Shown: positions 53,485 through 62,423 of the stretch, one piece after another
Position numbering within the stretch: the stretch's first letter is position 1
Layout of the letters: each line of letters starts with the position of its first letter
Source: Gemmatimonadales bacterium
GTDB taxonomy: Bacteria > Gemmatimonadota > Gemmatimonadetes > Longimicrobiales > Gaopeijiaceae
Length of the DNA: 64,000 nucleotides
NCBI GenBank assembly: GCA_007695225.1
Contig: REED01000110.1
Coordinates: 1 to 64,000, forward strand
Direction of reading: 5' to 3'
The notes under the pieces: model-generated
The model's database searches: none
What the model was told of the DNA's origin: nothing
What the model saw: only the letters and a program-made list of their open reading frames with translations
Made by a program: the position numbers and the translations under genes

Positions 53485-54498
53485 GTGAAGGCTCTCCTCC
53501 GTCGGGCCACGGCGCCCCCGGTCGCCGCTCTCCCCCTCCCTGATCGCCTTACCGATGGGGGGCTCCTTCTACTCACCCTCATCTGGGGGGTGAACTTCGC
53601 CGTGGTCAAGGGGGCCCTGGACTCCGTGGGTCCCATGGCTTTCAATGCCCTTCGCTTCCCACTGGCGGCGCTCACGGTCTTTCTCATCCTTCGGCTAAGG
53701 GGTCCGCTTCCCCGGCCGGAACGCCGGCATCTCCTCCCCATTCTCTTCCTGGGCGTGGTGGGAAACGGGATCTACCAGATCCTCTTCATCCATGCCCTGG
53801 ATCTGACCCGGGCGGGAAATGTGGCGCTCCTCCTGGCCACCACCCCGGTGTGGGCCGCCCTCCTGGCCGCCCTCTTCCGGGAGGGCACCCTAGATGGGGC
53901 CACCGTTGTGGGGGGAGTGGCCACGATGGCCGGAATGGGGCTTGTGGTGGTCGGAGGGAGTGCCGACCCGGCATGGAGCGCGGAAACGCTGAGGGGAGAT
54001 GTTCTGGCGGCCGGCGCCGCCTTCACCTGGGCCCTCTATACCGTGGGTTCCCGGGGCCTGCTTCTCAGGTACGGGAGTGTGCCGGTGACCGCCTGGACCC
54101 TCTGGGGGGGAGCCGCAGCACTGGTCCTCATCGGCCTGCCTGAGTTGGGAAGAACCGAAATCGGAAGCCTCTCCCCGGGCGTATGGGGTGCGGTGGCCTT
54201 CGCCGGCGTGCTGGCTCTGGGAGTCTCCTACGTCATCTGGTCCCGGGGGGTGGAGCGGCTCGGCAGCGCTCGGACGGCGACCTACGCCAATCTGGTGCCC
54301 GTGGTGGCCCTTTTCACTGCCTGGGCGACCCTGGGAGAGTTTCCCGTGGTGCTCCAGTGGATCGGCGCGGCCGTCATTCTGGCCGGAGTGGTTCTGGCGA
54401 GGTTCGGGGGACGGCTCCGCCTCCGCCCCGGTCCCCGTCCCCCGGTGCCCCAAGCTGCAGCTCCGGAAACTCAAAGACCAGAATCCCCTCGTCGGTGA
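53485..54498 (+). CDS. EamA/DMT family transporter
   Basis: A 337-residue inner-membrane protein with about ten hydrophobic segments in two similar halves: LLLLTLIWGVNFAVVKGAL opens the first EamA domain and GDVLAAGAAFTWALYTVGSRGLL the second. Family members export metabolites or amino acids; the substrate is not evident. The start is uncertain: GTG at 53485 keeps a short charged N-terminus, TTG at 53377 would add 36 residues. The 3' end overlaps the convergent zinc-ribbon gene by 125 bp. Confidence 0.85.
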   Translation: MKALLRRATAPPVAALPLPDRLTDGGLLLLTLIWGVNFAVVKGALDSVGPMAFNALRFPLAALTVFLILRLRGPLPRPERRHLLPILFLGVVGNGIYQILFIHALDLTRAGNVALLLATTPVWAALLAALFREGTLDGATVVGGVATMAGMGLVVVGGSADPAWSAETLRGDVLAAGAAFTWALYTVGSRGLLLRYGSVPVTAWTLWGGAAALVLIGLPELGRTEIGSLSPGVWGAVAFAGVLALGVSYVIWSRGVERLGSARTATYANLVPVVALFTAWATLGEFPVVLQWIGAAVILAGVVLARFGGRLRLRPGPRPPVPQAAAPETQRPESPRR

Positions 54499-55333
54499 CG
54501 TCCGAGCGGATCCGGAACCCATCGTCCAGGGAGAGCAGGACCCGCTCCGCGGAATTCAGGGTCAGGTCCAGTTCAGTGGCCACGTCGGTGGCGGTAAGGC
54601 GGCCGGACCGAGCCCGGGCCAGATGGAGCACCCTTCGCTGCATCCGCTGCATGATGGCCTCGCGCCGCAACTGCAGGGATTTCCATCCCCAGCCGAAGGT
54701 CAGGGCTCCGGTAAGGCCTGTGACGCCTCCTACCACCAGGAGCACCACCTCCAATTCCGCCATCCCGACCCCCACGATCAGGAGTCCCATGAGGGCAATG
54801 AGGGCTCCCATCACCCGCCGGCCGATCCCTGAGCGGGGTAGGGCCCTCATGGAGGTCGGTGACGCGTCTACCGGGCGGGGGAGGTTGGGGGAGGACGCCG
54901 ACCCGGGCTCGAACCGCCGGCCCTCGCCCTCCGGACCCCGCAGTTCCTCCCCCAGGGGACGGGCCCGCTCCCAGGAAAGCCCGCAGGACGGGCAGATCTG
55001 GTCCGTGCGTTTCAGAAGCCAATAGACCACCCCCCCTACGCCGTAGGTGAAGAGGGTCGCGGCGGCGAGAAGCGCCATGTTCCCCGCTCTCCGGAAGTAG
55101 GGGATCCCTTCCCCACGGAAGCCGCAGGCCGGGCACCCCTTTAGCATGAGGGGCGCCGAACGCTCCCGGATGGCCCCTTCGTGGGGTGCGGTCCCTGCGG
55201 CGCCCTCCCCTACGGCTTCTCCCGTGCGAAGGGCCGGAGGCTCGGTGCCGCAACGAGGACAGGGGCGCCCAGGACGTTCCAGATGGGTTCCGCAGGACCA
55301 GCAGTACATGGGTTCCGTGGGGGCTGGGGACAT
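54374..55333 (-). CDS. Membrane protein with zinc ribbons and C-terminal winged-helix-like domain
   Basis: A 319-residue protein. N-terminal zinc ribbons: YCWSCGTHLERPGRPCPRCG (residues 10-29), GCPACGFRGEG and CPSCGLSWE (about 67 and 114), with a hydrophobic segment between the last two (about 83-105), and two more around 175-215. The C-terminal 90 residues (GRLTATDVATELDLTLNSAERVL, then FRIRSDVTDEGILVFEFPEL) look like a winged helix. I do not recognise the whole protein. ATG at 55333; the last 125 bp lie antisense to the EamA gene end. Confidence 0.7.
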   Translation of the reverse strand: MSPAPTEPMYCWSCGTHLERPGRPCPRCGTEPPALRTGEAVGEGAAGTAPHEGAIRERSAPLMLKGCPACGFRGEGIPYFRRAGNMALLAAATLFTYGVGGVVYWLLKRTDQICPSCGLSWERARPLGEELRGPEGEGRRFEPGSASSPNLPRPVDASPTSMRALPRSGIGRRVMGALIALMGLLIVGVGMAELEVVLLVVGGVTGLTGALTFGWGWKSLQLRREAIMQRMQRRVLHLARARSGRLTATDVATELDLTLNSAERVLLSLDDGFRIRSDVTDEGILVFEFPELQLGAPGDGDRGGGGAVPRTSPEPLRPE

Positions 55334-55478
55334 GGCTCGCCCTCCCGGGACGCCGAGACCGGTGAGGGGTCGAGAAGGCGCCGGGAAAGGACACCGGCTT
55401 CAATTACCCTACGGTATCCCGGGGCTGAAGATTCACCTGGCCTTCCAGGAGGGCCTCCTGGCCCCTTCGTTCAACATC

Positions 55479-56633
55479 TCAACGCCGCACCTGGAACTCC
55501 ATGAGGTCCAGGATGGGGCTCCCAGTGAGGGCAGCGGCTCCGGTGCGCACCCGCCCTGTCACTCGGATCCGGGCGAGAGGGGTAAGGCGCTGGACCTCGG
55601 GGAGAAGATCCGCCGGGATCGCCACATACACGAACCCCCGTCCCGCGTCCACCGACCGGGTCAGGAGGAAGGGCTCCCCCTCTTGGAAGTCGGTGCGAAT
55701 GCGCTCAGCTCTCTCCACCGAGATGAACTGGAGTTCCAACTCCACGACGCGCCCCTGGTACCGCTCCGGATCCCCGGAGATCTGCGAGGGATCCGCCTCC
55801 CGGAGCACCACATCGGACTCGGCCTGCCCCCCGTCCCCGGGCTCTGCACCCACATTCCCCGGAAGCCAGATCCATCCCTCCATCCGAACGCGGGCCCAGT
55901 TCCCCTCCCGGCCCAGGACCCGGAGATCCGCCCCGGACCAAGCACGCGCCAGGGTATCTCCCGCCGGTGCCGTGAGGAGCCCGGGACGGGAGGGACCCGC
56001 TCGCATCCACTCCTCTCCGGCCGGAGGTCCATCCGCCTCCGTAGCGGGTCGGGGCGCGGTGGGCGAAGGGGGAGAAGGTGGCCCGGGGGCCGGTTGCCGA
56101 GGCTGCTCCGGAGGCGGTTCCTGGGGCTCGGCGGCAGGCGCCCTGGTCGTGGCCTCCTCCCGGGCTCCCGCTTCCAGCTCCAGGGAGGGGGTCCAGATCC
56201 ACGCCGTCCGTCGAACCCGGGCCCACCCCGGCTCCCGGGAGACCTCTTCCAGGAGGGTCCCCTCCCCCAGGCGACCCAGGATCCGTCCCCGGGGTTCATC
56301 CCGGAGGTTCTCCCCCTCGGACTCCGTCACCACCAAGTCGAAGGCACCGAAGCCCCGGGCCTGGAGAGAGGCGAGCCAGACCGAGCCCTCCACGGTGACC
56401 CTGCTCCAGCTTCCCTCGGAGCCCACCACCCGGAGCCGGCTACCCGGGACGAGTTGGCCGATGATGGTTCCGTTGGGCTCGGCCCGAAGGTTCTCCTCCA
56501 CCGCCACCTGGGCCCACTGTCCCGCCCCGGGTGCAGGAAGGAAGAGCCCTCCCACCAGAAGGGCCCCCAGGAGGATCAAGCGCCTCGGGCGGCCGAGGCC
56601 GCGGACTGGAGAGGAAACAGATGAGGGACGCAC
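55479..56633 (-). CDS. Secreted SH3-domain protein
   Basis: A 384-residue protein with a signal peptide (about 18-38, ending PGAGQ). Three bacterial SH3-like repeats follow: VAVEENLRAEPNGTIIGQLVPGS (about 42), TESEGENLRDEPRGRILGRLGEG (about 103), and LARAWSGADLRVLGREGNWARVRMEGWIW (about 225, described in parts). A Pro/Ala/Glu linker separates the second and third, and a C-terminal beta domain (VELELQFISVERAERI, RIRVTGRVRTG) may be an OB fold. GTG at 56633. Probably binds envelope components. Confidence 0.75.
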   Translation of the reverse strand: MRPSSVSSPVRGLGRPRRLILLGALLVGGLFLPAPGAGQWAQVAVEENLRAEPNGTIIGQLVPGSRLRVVGSEGSWSRVTVEGSVWLASLQARGFGAFDLVVTESEGENLRDEPRGRILGRLGEGTLLEEVSREPGWARVRRTAWIWTPSLELEAGAREEATTRAPAAEPQEPPPEQPRQPAPGPPSPPSPTAPRPATEADGPPAGEEWMRAGPSRPGLLTAPAGDTLARAWSGADLRVLGREGNWARVRMEGWIWLPGNVGAEPGDGGQAESDVVLREADPSQISGDPERYQGRVVELELQFISVERAERIRTDFQEGEPFLLTRSVDAGRGFVYVAIPADLLPEVQRLTPLARIRVTGRVRTGAAALTGSPILDLMEFQVRR

Positions 56634-56900
56634 GGGTTACACCTGAGAAAGGTTCGCGGGAGTTCGCGACATCACCAAAGCACTTCGTGAGAGGCCCTGC
56701 CCAGCCAGGGCACCGGCCACCCCGGGCTGCAAGCCGGAGATGAAAAGGAATGTGTCCTCCATTGCCCGAGGCGTCAAACGGGCTTTGCCCCCCGGGATGG
56801 CGCGGACCCAACGCTCGCCACGCTTGATCCATCACCCCTGGGACCGGTAGCTTCCGGGGCTTTCGAAGACACCTCGTCGTTCACCTGCGGAGCCCCCCGG

Positions 56901-57650
56901 ATGCCCCTGCGCCCTTTCCATCGGATCCCCTCCCCCCGGATCCCGAACCTCCTCCTCGCGGCCCCCCTCCTCCTCACGGGGCTGCTCCTCCCCGACATCC
57001 CGGCCTTGCCTGGAGGCGCGGTGGCGGCCCAGACCATCCCTTCCCCCTACCGGTTCGTGGACGACCGGCATGAAGCCGGAATTTTCGTGGCTGCAGCCAG
57101 GGAGAACCGGGGGGAGATGGAACTGGGACCGGGCGGAGGCATGCTCTTCGGTGGCCGCTACAGCATCGAGCTGGGGGGACCCTTCGCCCTGGAGGCCTCT
57201 TCCTTCCTCCTCCCCACCGACCGGAAGGTTCGGGTCCCTGGGGACGAAGGCGGCATCGATGACCTTGGAACGGCGGATGCCTTGGTGGGAGCCATCGACG
57301 CACGGGTCCGGTTCGGACTCACTGGGGCCCGGACCTGGCACCGACTGGCACCCTTCGTTCTGGCGGGAGGCGGGGTTGCCGGGGATTTCTATGGCCGGAG
57401 CGAGTTGGAGGAGGAACTCCCGAGAGAGGTGAGCTTCCGATTCGGGCCCTCGTTCCTCGGCGTGCTGGGCGGAGGCACCCGGTGGCTTCCCGCGGAGCGG
57501 ATCACCGTGCGGGCCGACGTCCTCCTCAACATCTGGAAGGTGGGGACTCCTCAAGCCTTCCTCCGACGGGATGATGAATTGGGCCCGATTCCCCAGCAGG
57601 AGTGGACCGGAGTGCCCGCCTTCTCCCTGGGCCTCTCCTATCGGTTCTGA
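56901..57650 (+). CDS. Predicted outer-membrane beta-barrel protein
   Basis: A 249-residue protein with a long signal peptide (hydrophobic residues 15-40, ending VAAQ) and alternating amphipathic strands (AGIFVAAARENRGEMELG, MLFGGRYSIELGGPFALEAS, FVLAGGGVAGDFYG), closing with LGLSYRF, whose terminal Phe is the usual barrel-assembly signal. ATG at 56901 with a GGAG site. It is followed by an M23 lipoprotein after 9 bp. No transported substrate can be named. Confidence 0.78.
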   Translation: MPLRPFHRIPSPRIPNLLLAAPLLLTGLLLPDIPALPGGAVAAQTIPSPYRFVDDRHEAGIFVAAARENRGEMELGPGGGMLFGGRYSIELGGPFALEASSFLLPTDRKVRVPGDEGGIDDLGTADALVGAIDARVRFGLTGARTWHRLAPFVLAGGGVAGDFYGRSELEEELPREVSFRFGPSFLGVLGGGTRWLPAERITVRADVLLNIWKVGTPQAFLRRDDELGPIPQQEWTGVPAFSLGLSYRF

Positions 57651-57659
57651 TCGGGAGCC

Positions 57660-58127
57660 ATGATCCCCCGGAGCCTCCCCTCCATCCTCCTGGCCCTGGG
57701 CCTGCTCCTCAGCCTCCCAGGCTGCGGTCTCCCCCGTTGGCCGGTGCAGGCGGAGATGACCTCACCCTTCGGGCTCCGATTCATGGGGACCTTCCCCTCG
57801 GCCCATCACGGCGTGGACCTCCGGGTCCCCACGGGTACGCCGGTTCTGGCGGTTCTGGGCGGACGGGTCCGGTTTGCCGGGGAGATGGGGGGATACGGAC
57901 AGGTGATCTGGCTGGAGCACGCCCGAGGGGCCCTCACCGTCTACGCCCATCTCTCCCAGATCCAGGTCCGCACCGGAGAGGAGGTTCGCCGGGAGCAGCA
58001 GATCGGCCTCAGTGGAGCTACCGGACGGGTCACCGCTCCCCACCTCCACTTCGAGGTCTGGAAGGGTGGGCGCCCTGTCGATCCGGTCCAGTTCCTGGGT
58101 CGGCGCCCCAGTCCGGTGCGACGCTGA
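57660..58127 (+). CDS. M23 (LytM-type) peptidoglycan endopeptidase lipoprotein
   Basis: A 155-residue lipoprotein (signal LLLSLPGC, Cys22) made almost only of an M23 domain. Both zinc motifs are intact: HHGVDLRVPTGTPV and HLHFEVW, and YAHLSQI supplies the middle His. It should therefore be active, unlike the EnvC-like protein at 36607. At 155 residues it is a minimal version without coiled coil. ATG at 57660 with GGGAG. Likely co-transcribed with the upstream barrel gene. Confidence 0.9.
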   Translation: MIPRSLPSILLALGLLLSLPGCGLPRWPVQAEMTSPFGLRFMGTFPSAHHGVDLRVPTGTPVLAVLGGRVRFAGEMGGYGQVIWLEHARGALTVYAHLSQIQVRTGEEVRREQQIGLSGATGRVTAPHLHFEVWKGGRPVDPVQFLGRRPSPVRR

Positions 58128-58134
58128 CGCGACA

Positions 58135-58168
58135 CGACGGGCCGCGGGAATCCTCCCACGGCCCGTCG
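58135..58168. terminator. Bidirectional hairpin between the M23 gene and etfA
   Basis: CGACGGGCCG pairs with CGGCCCGTCG over 10 bp, with inner GGGA/TCCC. It starts 7 bp after the M23 stop and 80 bp before the convergent etfA end. No T-run on either strand. Confidence 0.6.
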
Positions 58169-58249
58169 CTCCGGCTCTCGCCTTCCCTTCCCGGCGGCCC
58201 TGCCTGTGCTACCTGTCCGCGGGATTCTCCCCGACGGACGTCTCGAAGG

Positions 58250-59239
58250 TCAGGCCCCTTCCCGGAGTTCCCGGATGGCCTGGCTGAGGCGCGGGACCAC
58301 CTCAAAGGCATCTCCCACGATGCCGTAGTCCGCCACCTTGAAGATGGGAGCGTCCGCATCCCGGTTCACCGCCACGATCGTTCCGGCGGTCCGCATCCCC
58401 GCCAGGTGCTGGATGGCTCCTGAGATTCCCACCGCGAAGTAGAGCTTCGGCGCCACCGTCTTCCCGGTCTGGCCCACCTGCTCTCCGTGGGGCCGCCACC
58501 CGGCATCCACCACGGCCCGGGAGGCTCCAAGCCCGGCTTCACTCCCCAGGGCCTCCCGGAGCTGCTCCAGGAGGGCCCAGTGCTCCGGTCCCTTCATGCC
58601 CCGCCCTCCGGAGACCACCACCGACGCTTCGGAAACGTCGGGGACATCGCCCCCGGTGCTCTCGAAGCCCAGGACCTTGGTGGGCCAGGAAGCGGGATCC
58701 TCGCTGAAGGGGACAGGGTGCACCGCCCCCGCCGCCGGCGCTTCCCGGGGCTGGAAGACGTTGGGGCGAAGGGACGCCAGGACGGGCGAGGCCTGGATGG
58801 TGAGCCGGGTGAAGGCCTTCCCGGCATAGACCGGACGAAGGATCTCCACCTCGCCTCCCTGAACCGAGAGTCCCGTGGCGTCAGTGGCCAGGGGGACATC
58901 CAGATGGGCCGCCACCCGGGGGGACAGGTCTTTCCCCTGAGCCGACGCGGCAAAGAGAACGACGCCATAGTCTCCATCCCGGATCACCCGGGTCACCACC
59001 TGCGGGTAGCCATCGGGGTGGTAGTCCTCCAGGGCGGCATCCTCCACCACATGGATCGCCGCGGCCCCGTAGGAACCCAACTCCCCTGCCGCCGCCGTGA
59101 CGCCGGGGCCACCCAGGATCAGGGCATGGGCTTCGCTCCCCAGTTCCGACGCCAGCGTCGCCGCCGCCGTCATGACCTCCCGGGCCGTGCCTCGAAGCGA
59201 TCCTCCTCGCTGCTCCACTACTGCCAGCACCTTCGACAT
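58250..59239 (-). CDS. etfA: Electron transfer flavoprotein alpha subunit
   Basis: A 329-residue FAD-binding subunit that passes electrons from acyl-CoA and other dehydrogenases to the quinone pool. The C-terminal FAD domain has [42 protein letters not shown] and [17 protein letters not shown], all family signatures. ATG at 59239. It follows etfB after 59 bp; no ETF-quinone oxidoreductase is in the window. Confidence 0.96.
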   Translation of the reverse strand: MSKVLAVVEQRGGSLRGTAREVMTAAATLASELGSEAHALILGGPGVTAAAGELGSYGAAAIHVVEDAALEDYHPDGYPQVVTRVIRDGDYGVVLFAASAQGKDLSPRVAAHLDVPLATDATGLSVQGGEVEILRPVYAGKAFTRLTIQASPVLASLRPNVFQPREAPAAGAVHPVPFSEDPASWPTKVLGFESTGGDVPDVSEASVVVSGGRGMKGPEHWALLEQLREALGSEAGLGASRAVVDAGWRPHGEQVGQTGKTVAPKLYFAVGISGAIQHLAGMRTAGTIVAVNRDADAPIFKVADYGIVGDAFEVVPRLSQAIRELREGA

Positions 59240-59298
59240 ATCTCTAGATCTCCTGGTTTTCTCGGAATGGGATATCCAGCTCTTCAGGCAGCCGGAGT

Positions 59299-60048
59299 TC
59301 AGAGCACGTTGGCTTCTTCCCGGAGGAGGCGAAGGAGCTCAGGCACGGCATCGGGGCCCTCTCCGACGATCCTGCCGCCACTGCGTTCCGCAGGGAGCTC
59401 CATGGCGGCCACCCGGATTCGGGAGTCGGAGACGGCCGCCTCCTTGCTCTCCAGGGGCTTCCGCTTCGCCGCCATGATCCCCTTCAGGGACGCGTAGCGC
59501 GGCTCATACTCTCCCTTCGTGATGGTGAGGACTGCGGGAAGGGGGAGTTCCACCGTTTCCGTCCCGCCGTCCACGCCCCTCCGGCAGACCACGGCCCCGT
59601 CCTTCACTTCGAAGGAGGAGACGGCGGTGGCGCAGGGACGGCCCAGGAGGGTCGCCAACATGGGGCCCACCTGCTGCTGGTCGTCATCCGCCGCCTTCAC
59701 GCCCAGAAGGACCAGGGAAGCGTCGTGGGCTTCCACCTCAGCGGCCAGGGCCCGGGCCGTGGCCAGGCCGTCCAGGCTCACCTCCCCTTGGAGGAGGACC
59801 GCGCGGTCCGCTCCCATGGCCAGGGCGCTACGGAGGGTCTCCTGGGAGGAATCGTCCCCCAGGGACACCGCCACCACCTCGCCTTCGCCCCGGGCCTCCT
59901 TCAGACGGAGTGCCGCTTCCACCGCAAATTCATCATAGGGGCTCAGGACGAACTTCACTCCTGAAGAATCGATGGATGTCCCATCAGATCCTACACGGAC
60001 CCGGGTTTCGGTATCGGGGACCCGCTTCACGCATACCAGGATGTTCAC
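59299..60048 (-). CDS. etfB: Electron transfer flavoprotein beta subunit
   Basis: A 249-residue partner of EtfA that binds AMP. MNILVCVKRVPDTE, LSPYDEFAVEAALRLKE, GVKAADDDQQQVGPMLA and the C-terminal recognition-loop region ITKGEYEPRYASLKGIMAAKRKP are diagnostic. ATG at 60048. A 19-bp tandem repeat lies 24-61 bp upstream, possibly an operator. It is followed by etfA and preceded on the same strand by the NhaC-type antiporter. Confidence 0.96.
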   Translation of the reverse strand: MNILVCVKRVPDTETRVRVGSDGTSIDSSGVKFVLSPYDEFAVEAALRLKEARGEGEVVAVSLGDDSSQETLRSALAMGADRAVLLQGEVSLDGLATARALAAEVEAHDASLVLLGVKAADDDQQQVGPMLATLLGRPCATAVSSFEVKDGAVVCRRGVDGGTETVELPLPAVLTITKGEYEPRYASLKGIMAAKRKPLESKEAAVSDSRIRVAAMELPAERSGGRIVGEGPDAVPELLRLLREEANVL

Positions 60049-60071
60049 GGACCAACTCCACGGTTCAGGTT

Positions 60072-60109
60072 CACTTGTCTTGTATCGTCACACTTGTCTT
60101 GCATCGTCA
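60072..60109 (-). repeat. 19-bp tandem repeat upstream of etfB
   Basis: Two adjacent 19-bp units (forward CACTTGTCTTGTATCGTCA and the same with one C for T) differ at one base. On the minus strand each carries TGACGA and CAAGACAAG. They occupy the promoter/leader of etfAB. Confidence 0.7.
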
Positions 60110-60242
60110 CGCACGTCACCCAAATCCTCTCGGTCAAACCACGTCGTGCTTCATCACATCCCCGCACGGTCTCCAGCCCCCGTCTCCAGTATTCAGAAGG
60201 AAGCCGGCCCCGCTACCCCGGAGCCCCCGAGGCGATCCCGCG

Positions 60243-61658
60243 TCACATCCCTGCTCCCACCAACGCGAACCCAAGGATGGCCAGGATCCCTGCGATCGCG
60301 GCGTAGGGGAGCTGGGTCCGCACATGGTCGATGTGGTCGGTGGCCGCCGCCATGGAAGAGATGATGGTGGTGTCGGAGATGGGAGATGCGTGGTCCCCGA
60401 AGATCCCCCCGGAGAGGGCCGCCGCCAGGAAGGGCGACGGGGGGAGCCCCAGGGTGATGGCCGCCGGCACCGCGATGGGGAGCATGATGGCAAACGTCCC
60501 CCAGCTGGTTCCGGTGGAGAAGGCAATCCCCGCCGAGACCAGGAAGACCAGGGGAAGGAAGATGACCGGAGGAAGGACTCCTGCGGTCACCTGAGCCACG
60601 TAGGGCCCCGTCCCCAGGGCATTGGCCACATCCCCGAGCGCCAGGGCCAGAAGGAGGATGAGGGCCAGAGGGACCAGTCCCCCGGCCCCCTTGAGCCCGG
60701 TCCGGGTGAGTTCATCCACGGTGGATCCGCGCTGGATGAGGAGGAGGATCCACGCCGACGCCAGCGCCGCCAGCACCGCCCAGAGCACCGAAGTGGAGCC
60801 GGACCCCGCGCGGAGATCCCCCTCCCCGGTGATCCATAAACCTACCGGCATCATCACCACCATGACCACGATGGGAACCACCATGTTCAGCGCCCGAGCG
60901 GGGATCCGGTCGTTGGGTTCCGGGGAGAGGATGCCCTCGTCGATCATGGGCTGGGCCCCCGGCCACAGGACGGCTCCCGTGTCCCGGGTCCGACGCTCCG
61001 CCTTGCCCATGGGCCCCAGATCCACTCGCCAGATCACCGTGGCCAGCGCCACCAGGATGGCGGCTATGGCGTAGAAGTTGAATGGGATCGCCCCCAGGAA
61101 TACCCCCAGGGCGTTCTCGACCCCCAGCGAGTCCAGGATCCCCAGGTTGTAGGCCCCCCAGGCATTGAGGGGGATCAGGATGCAGATGGCCGCTGACGTG
61201 GAGTCGATGAGGTAGGCCAGCTTCTCCCGGGAGACCCGATACCGGTCGAAGAGGGGTCGGGAGACCGATCCCGCCACGAGGACGGTGATGTTGGACTCGA
61301 TGAAGATGATGACACCGATGACCCAAGCCAGGAGTTGGGCTCGGCGAGGGGTGTTCACCCACTTCCGGGTCTCCAGGAAGTGGACGAATCCCCGCACCCC
61401 CCCCGAGGTCTCCAGTGTGGCGATGAGGGCGCCGATGACCAGGGTGAAGAGGATGACGTTGGCGTTGCCCGCGCTGGAGAGGACCGCCACCGTCTCGGCG
61501 ATGGATCGCCCCACCGCGGAGAAGGGGCTCCACCCCTCCACGATCATCCAGCCCATCCAGACCCCTGCAGCGAGCGAGAGGTACACCTGCCGGGTCCAGA
61601 TGGCCAGGACAATGGCCAGGACCGGAGGGAGGACAGACACCCAGGTGGGATCGGTCAT
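60243..61658 (-). CDS. NhaC-type Na+/H+ antiporter family protein
   Basis: A 471-residue membrane protein with about eleven hydrophobic segments. SNITVLVAGSVSRPLFDRYRVSREKLAYLIDSTSAA and STGTSWGTFAIMLPIAVP followed by GGIFGDHASPISDTTIISS (described in parts) are typical of the NhaC/malate-lactate antiporter group. It probably exchanges Na+ for H+, or an organic acid. ATG at 61658; the frame continues upstream only as antisense shadow. It lies 10 bp downstream of the DNA glycosylase gene and 194 bp upstream of etfB. Confidence 0.9.
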   Translation of the reverse strand: MTDPTWVSVLPPVLAIVLAIWTRQVYLSLAAGVWMGWMIVEGWSPFSAVGRSIAETVAVLSSAGNANVILFTLVIGALIATLETSGGVRGFVHFLETRKWVNTPRRAQLLAWVIGVIIFIESNITVLVAGSVSRPLFDRYRVSREKLAYLIDSTSAAICILIPLNAWGAYNLGILDSLGVENALGVFLGAIPFNFYAIAAILVALATVIWRVDLGPMGKAERRTRDTGAVLWPGAQPMIDEGILSPEPNDRIPARALNMVVPIVVMVVMMPVGLWITGEGDLRAGSGSTSVLWAVLAALASAWILLLIQRGSTVDELTRTGLKGAGGLVPLALILLLALALGDVANALGTGPYVAQVTAGVLPPVIFLPLVFLVSAGIAFSTGTSWGTFAIMLPIAVPAAITLGLPPSPFLAAALSGGIFGDHASPISDTTIISSMAAATDHIDHVRTQLPYAAIAGILAILGFALVGAGM

Positions 61659-61668
61659 GGGCAGCGCT

Positions 61669-62346
61669 TCAGTTCCCGGAAGGGGAACCCCCCTTGTTCG
61701 AGGGGGGCGGAGGGGACGCACCCGGGTGGTGGGGCCCCGAAGAGACACAGGCGTGGTCCCGAAGGTAGAAGCGGAGCGGCTGTTCCCGGGCCTGTCGAAT
61801 CCCGATGCGCCCCGACCTCGCCACCATGGCTGGATCCACAGGTTCCCCACCCAGGATGAGGACGGGGGCCCGCTGGAGCGGATGTCGGTTCAGGGATCCG
61901 TCCAGCCCCAGGGCCTGTGCCAGTCGACCTGGGCCGCTGGCCAGGGGCGCCCGCCCACCCCGGCGAGCCGTCATGACCTCCAGACCCGCCACGGGCTCCA
62001 GGGCCCGGATGAGGACCGCCTGGGGCTCCCCCTCCCGTCCTGTGACCACGTTGAAGCACCAGTGGACACCATGGCTGAGGTAGAGATAAGCGGTACCCGG
62101 AGGACCGAACATGGGGGCATTCCGAGGGGTTCGTCCACTTCGGACGGCGGCATGGGATGCCGGATCCTCGGGGCCGCCGTAGGCTTCAGTCTCCACGATT
62201 CGACCCGCCGTGACGGCGCCCTCCACCTCCGAGATCAGATGGCACCCCAGGAGATCCTGGGCCACCCGCACCACCGGCCTCCGGAACCATTCGGGGGGGA
62301 GTGGATTGACCGGGCCATTCGGCGTCTCCCTCTCCCTGCCCTCCAC
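61669..62346 (-). CDS. Alkyladenine (3-methyladenine) DNA glycosylase, AAG/MPG type
   Basis: Excises 3-methyladenine and hypoxanthine. VVRVAQDLLGCHLISE, GRIVETEAYGGPEDPASHA (with the catalytic Glu in ETEAY), GTAYLYLSHGVHWCFNVVTG and SGPGRLAQALGLDGSLN are family motifs. GTG at 62346 gives 225 residues, near family length; ATG at 62406 is in frame but lies before the hairpin at 62351-62380, inside which the longer protein would be encoded. The C-terminal 40 residues are Pro/Ser rich and atypical. Confidence 0.9.
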   Translation of the reverse strand: MEGRERETPNGPVNPLPPEWFRRPVVRVAQDLLGCHLISEVEGAVTAGRIVETEAYGGPEDPASHAAVRSGRTPRNAPMFGPPGTAYLYLSHGVHWCFNVVTGREGEPQAVLIRALEPVAGLEVMTARRGGRAPLASGPGRLAQALGLDGSLNRHPLQRAPVLILGGEPVDPAMVARSGRIGIRQAREQPLRFYLRDHACVSSGPHHPGASPPPPSNKGGSPSGN

Positions 62347-62350
62347 GCAA

Positions 62351-62380
62351 GAACGCCACGCCGAATACGGCGTGGCGTTC
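62351..62380 (-). terminator. Strong hairpin after the LOTUS-domain gene
   Basis: GAACGCCACGCCG, loop, CGGCGTGGCGTTC: a perfect 13-bp stem with a 4-nt loop, 44 bp past the stop at 62424. On the minus strand it is followed by TTGCGTGG, so the T-tract is minimal. Confidence 0.6.
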
Positions 62381-62423
62381 CATGGAGAAGGTCGCAGGCG
62401 GGTCATTACCGACGACTGGTGGC

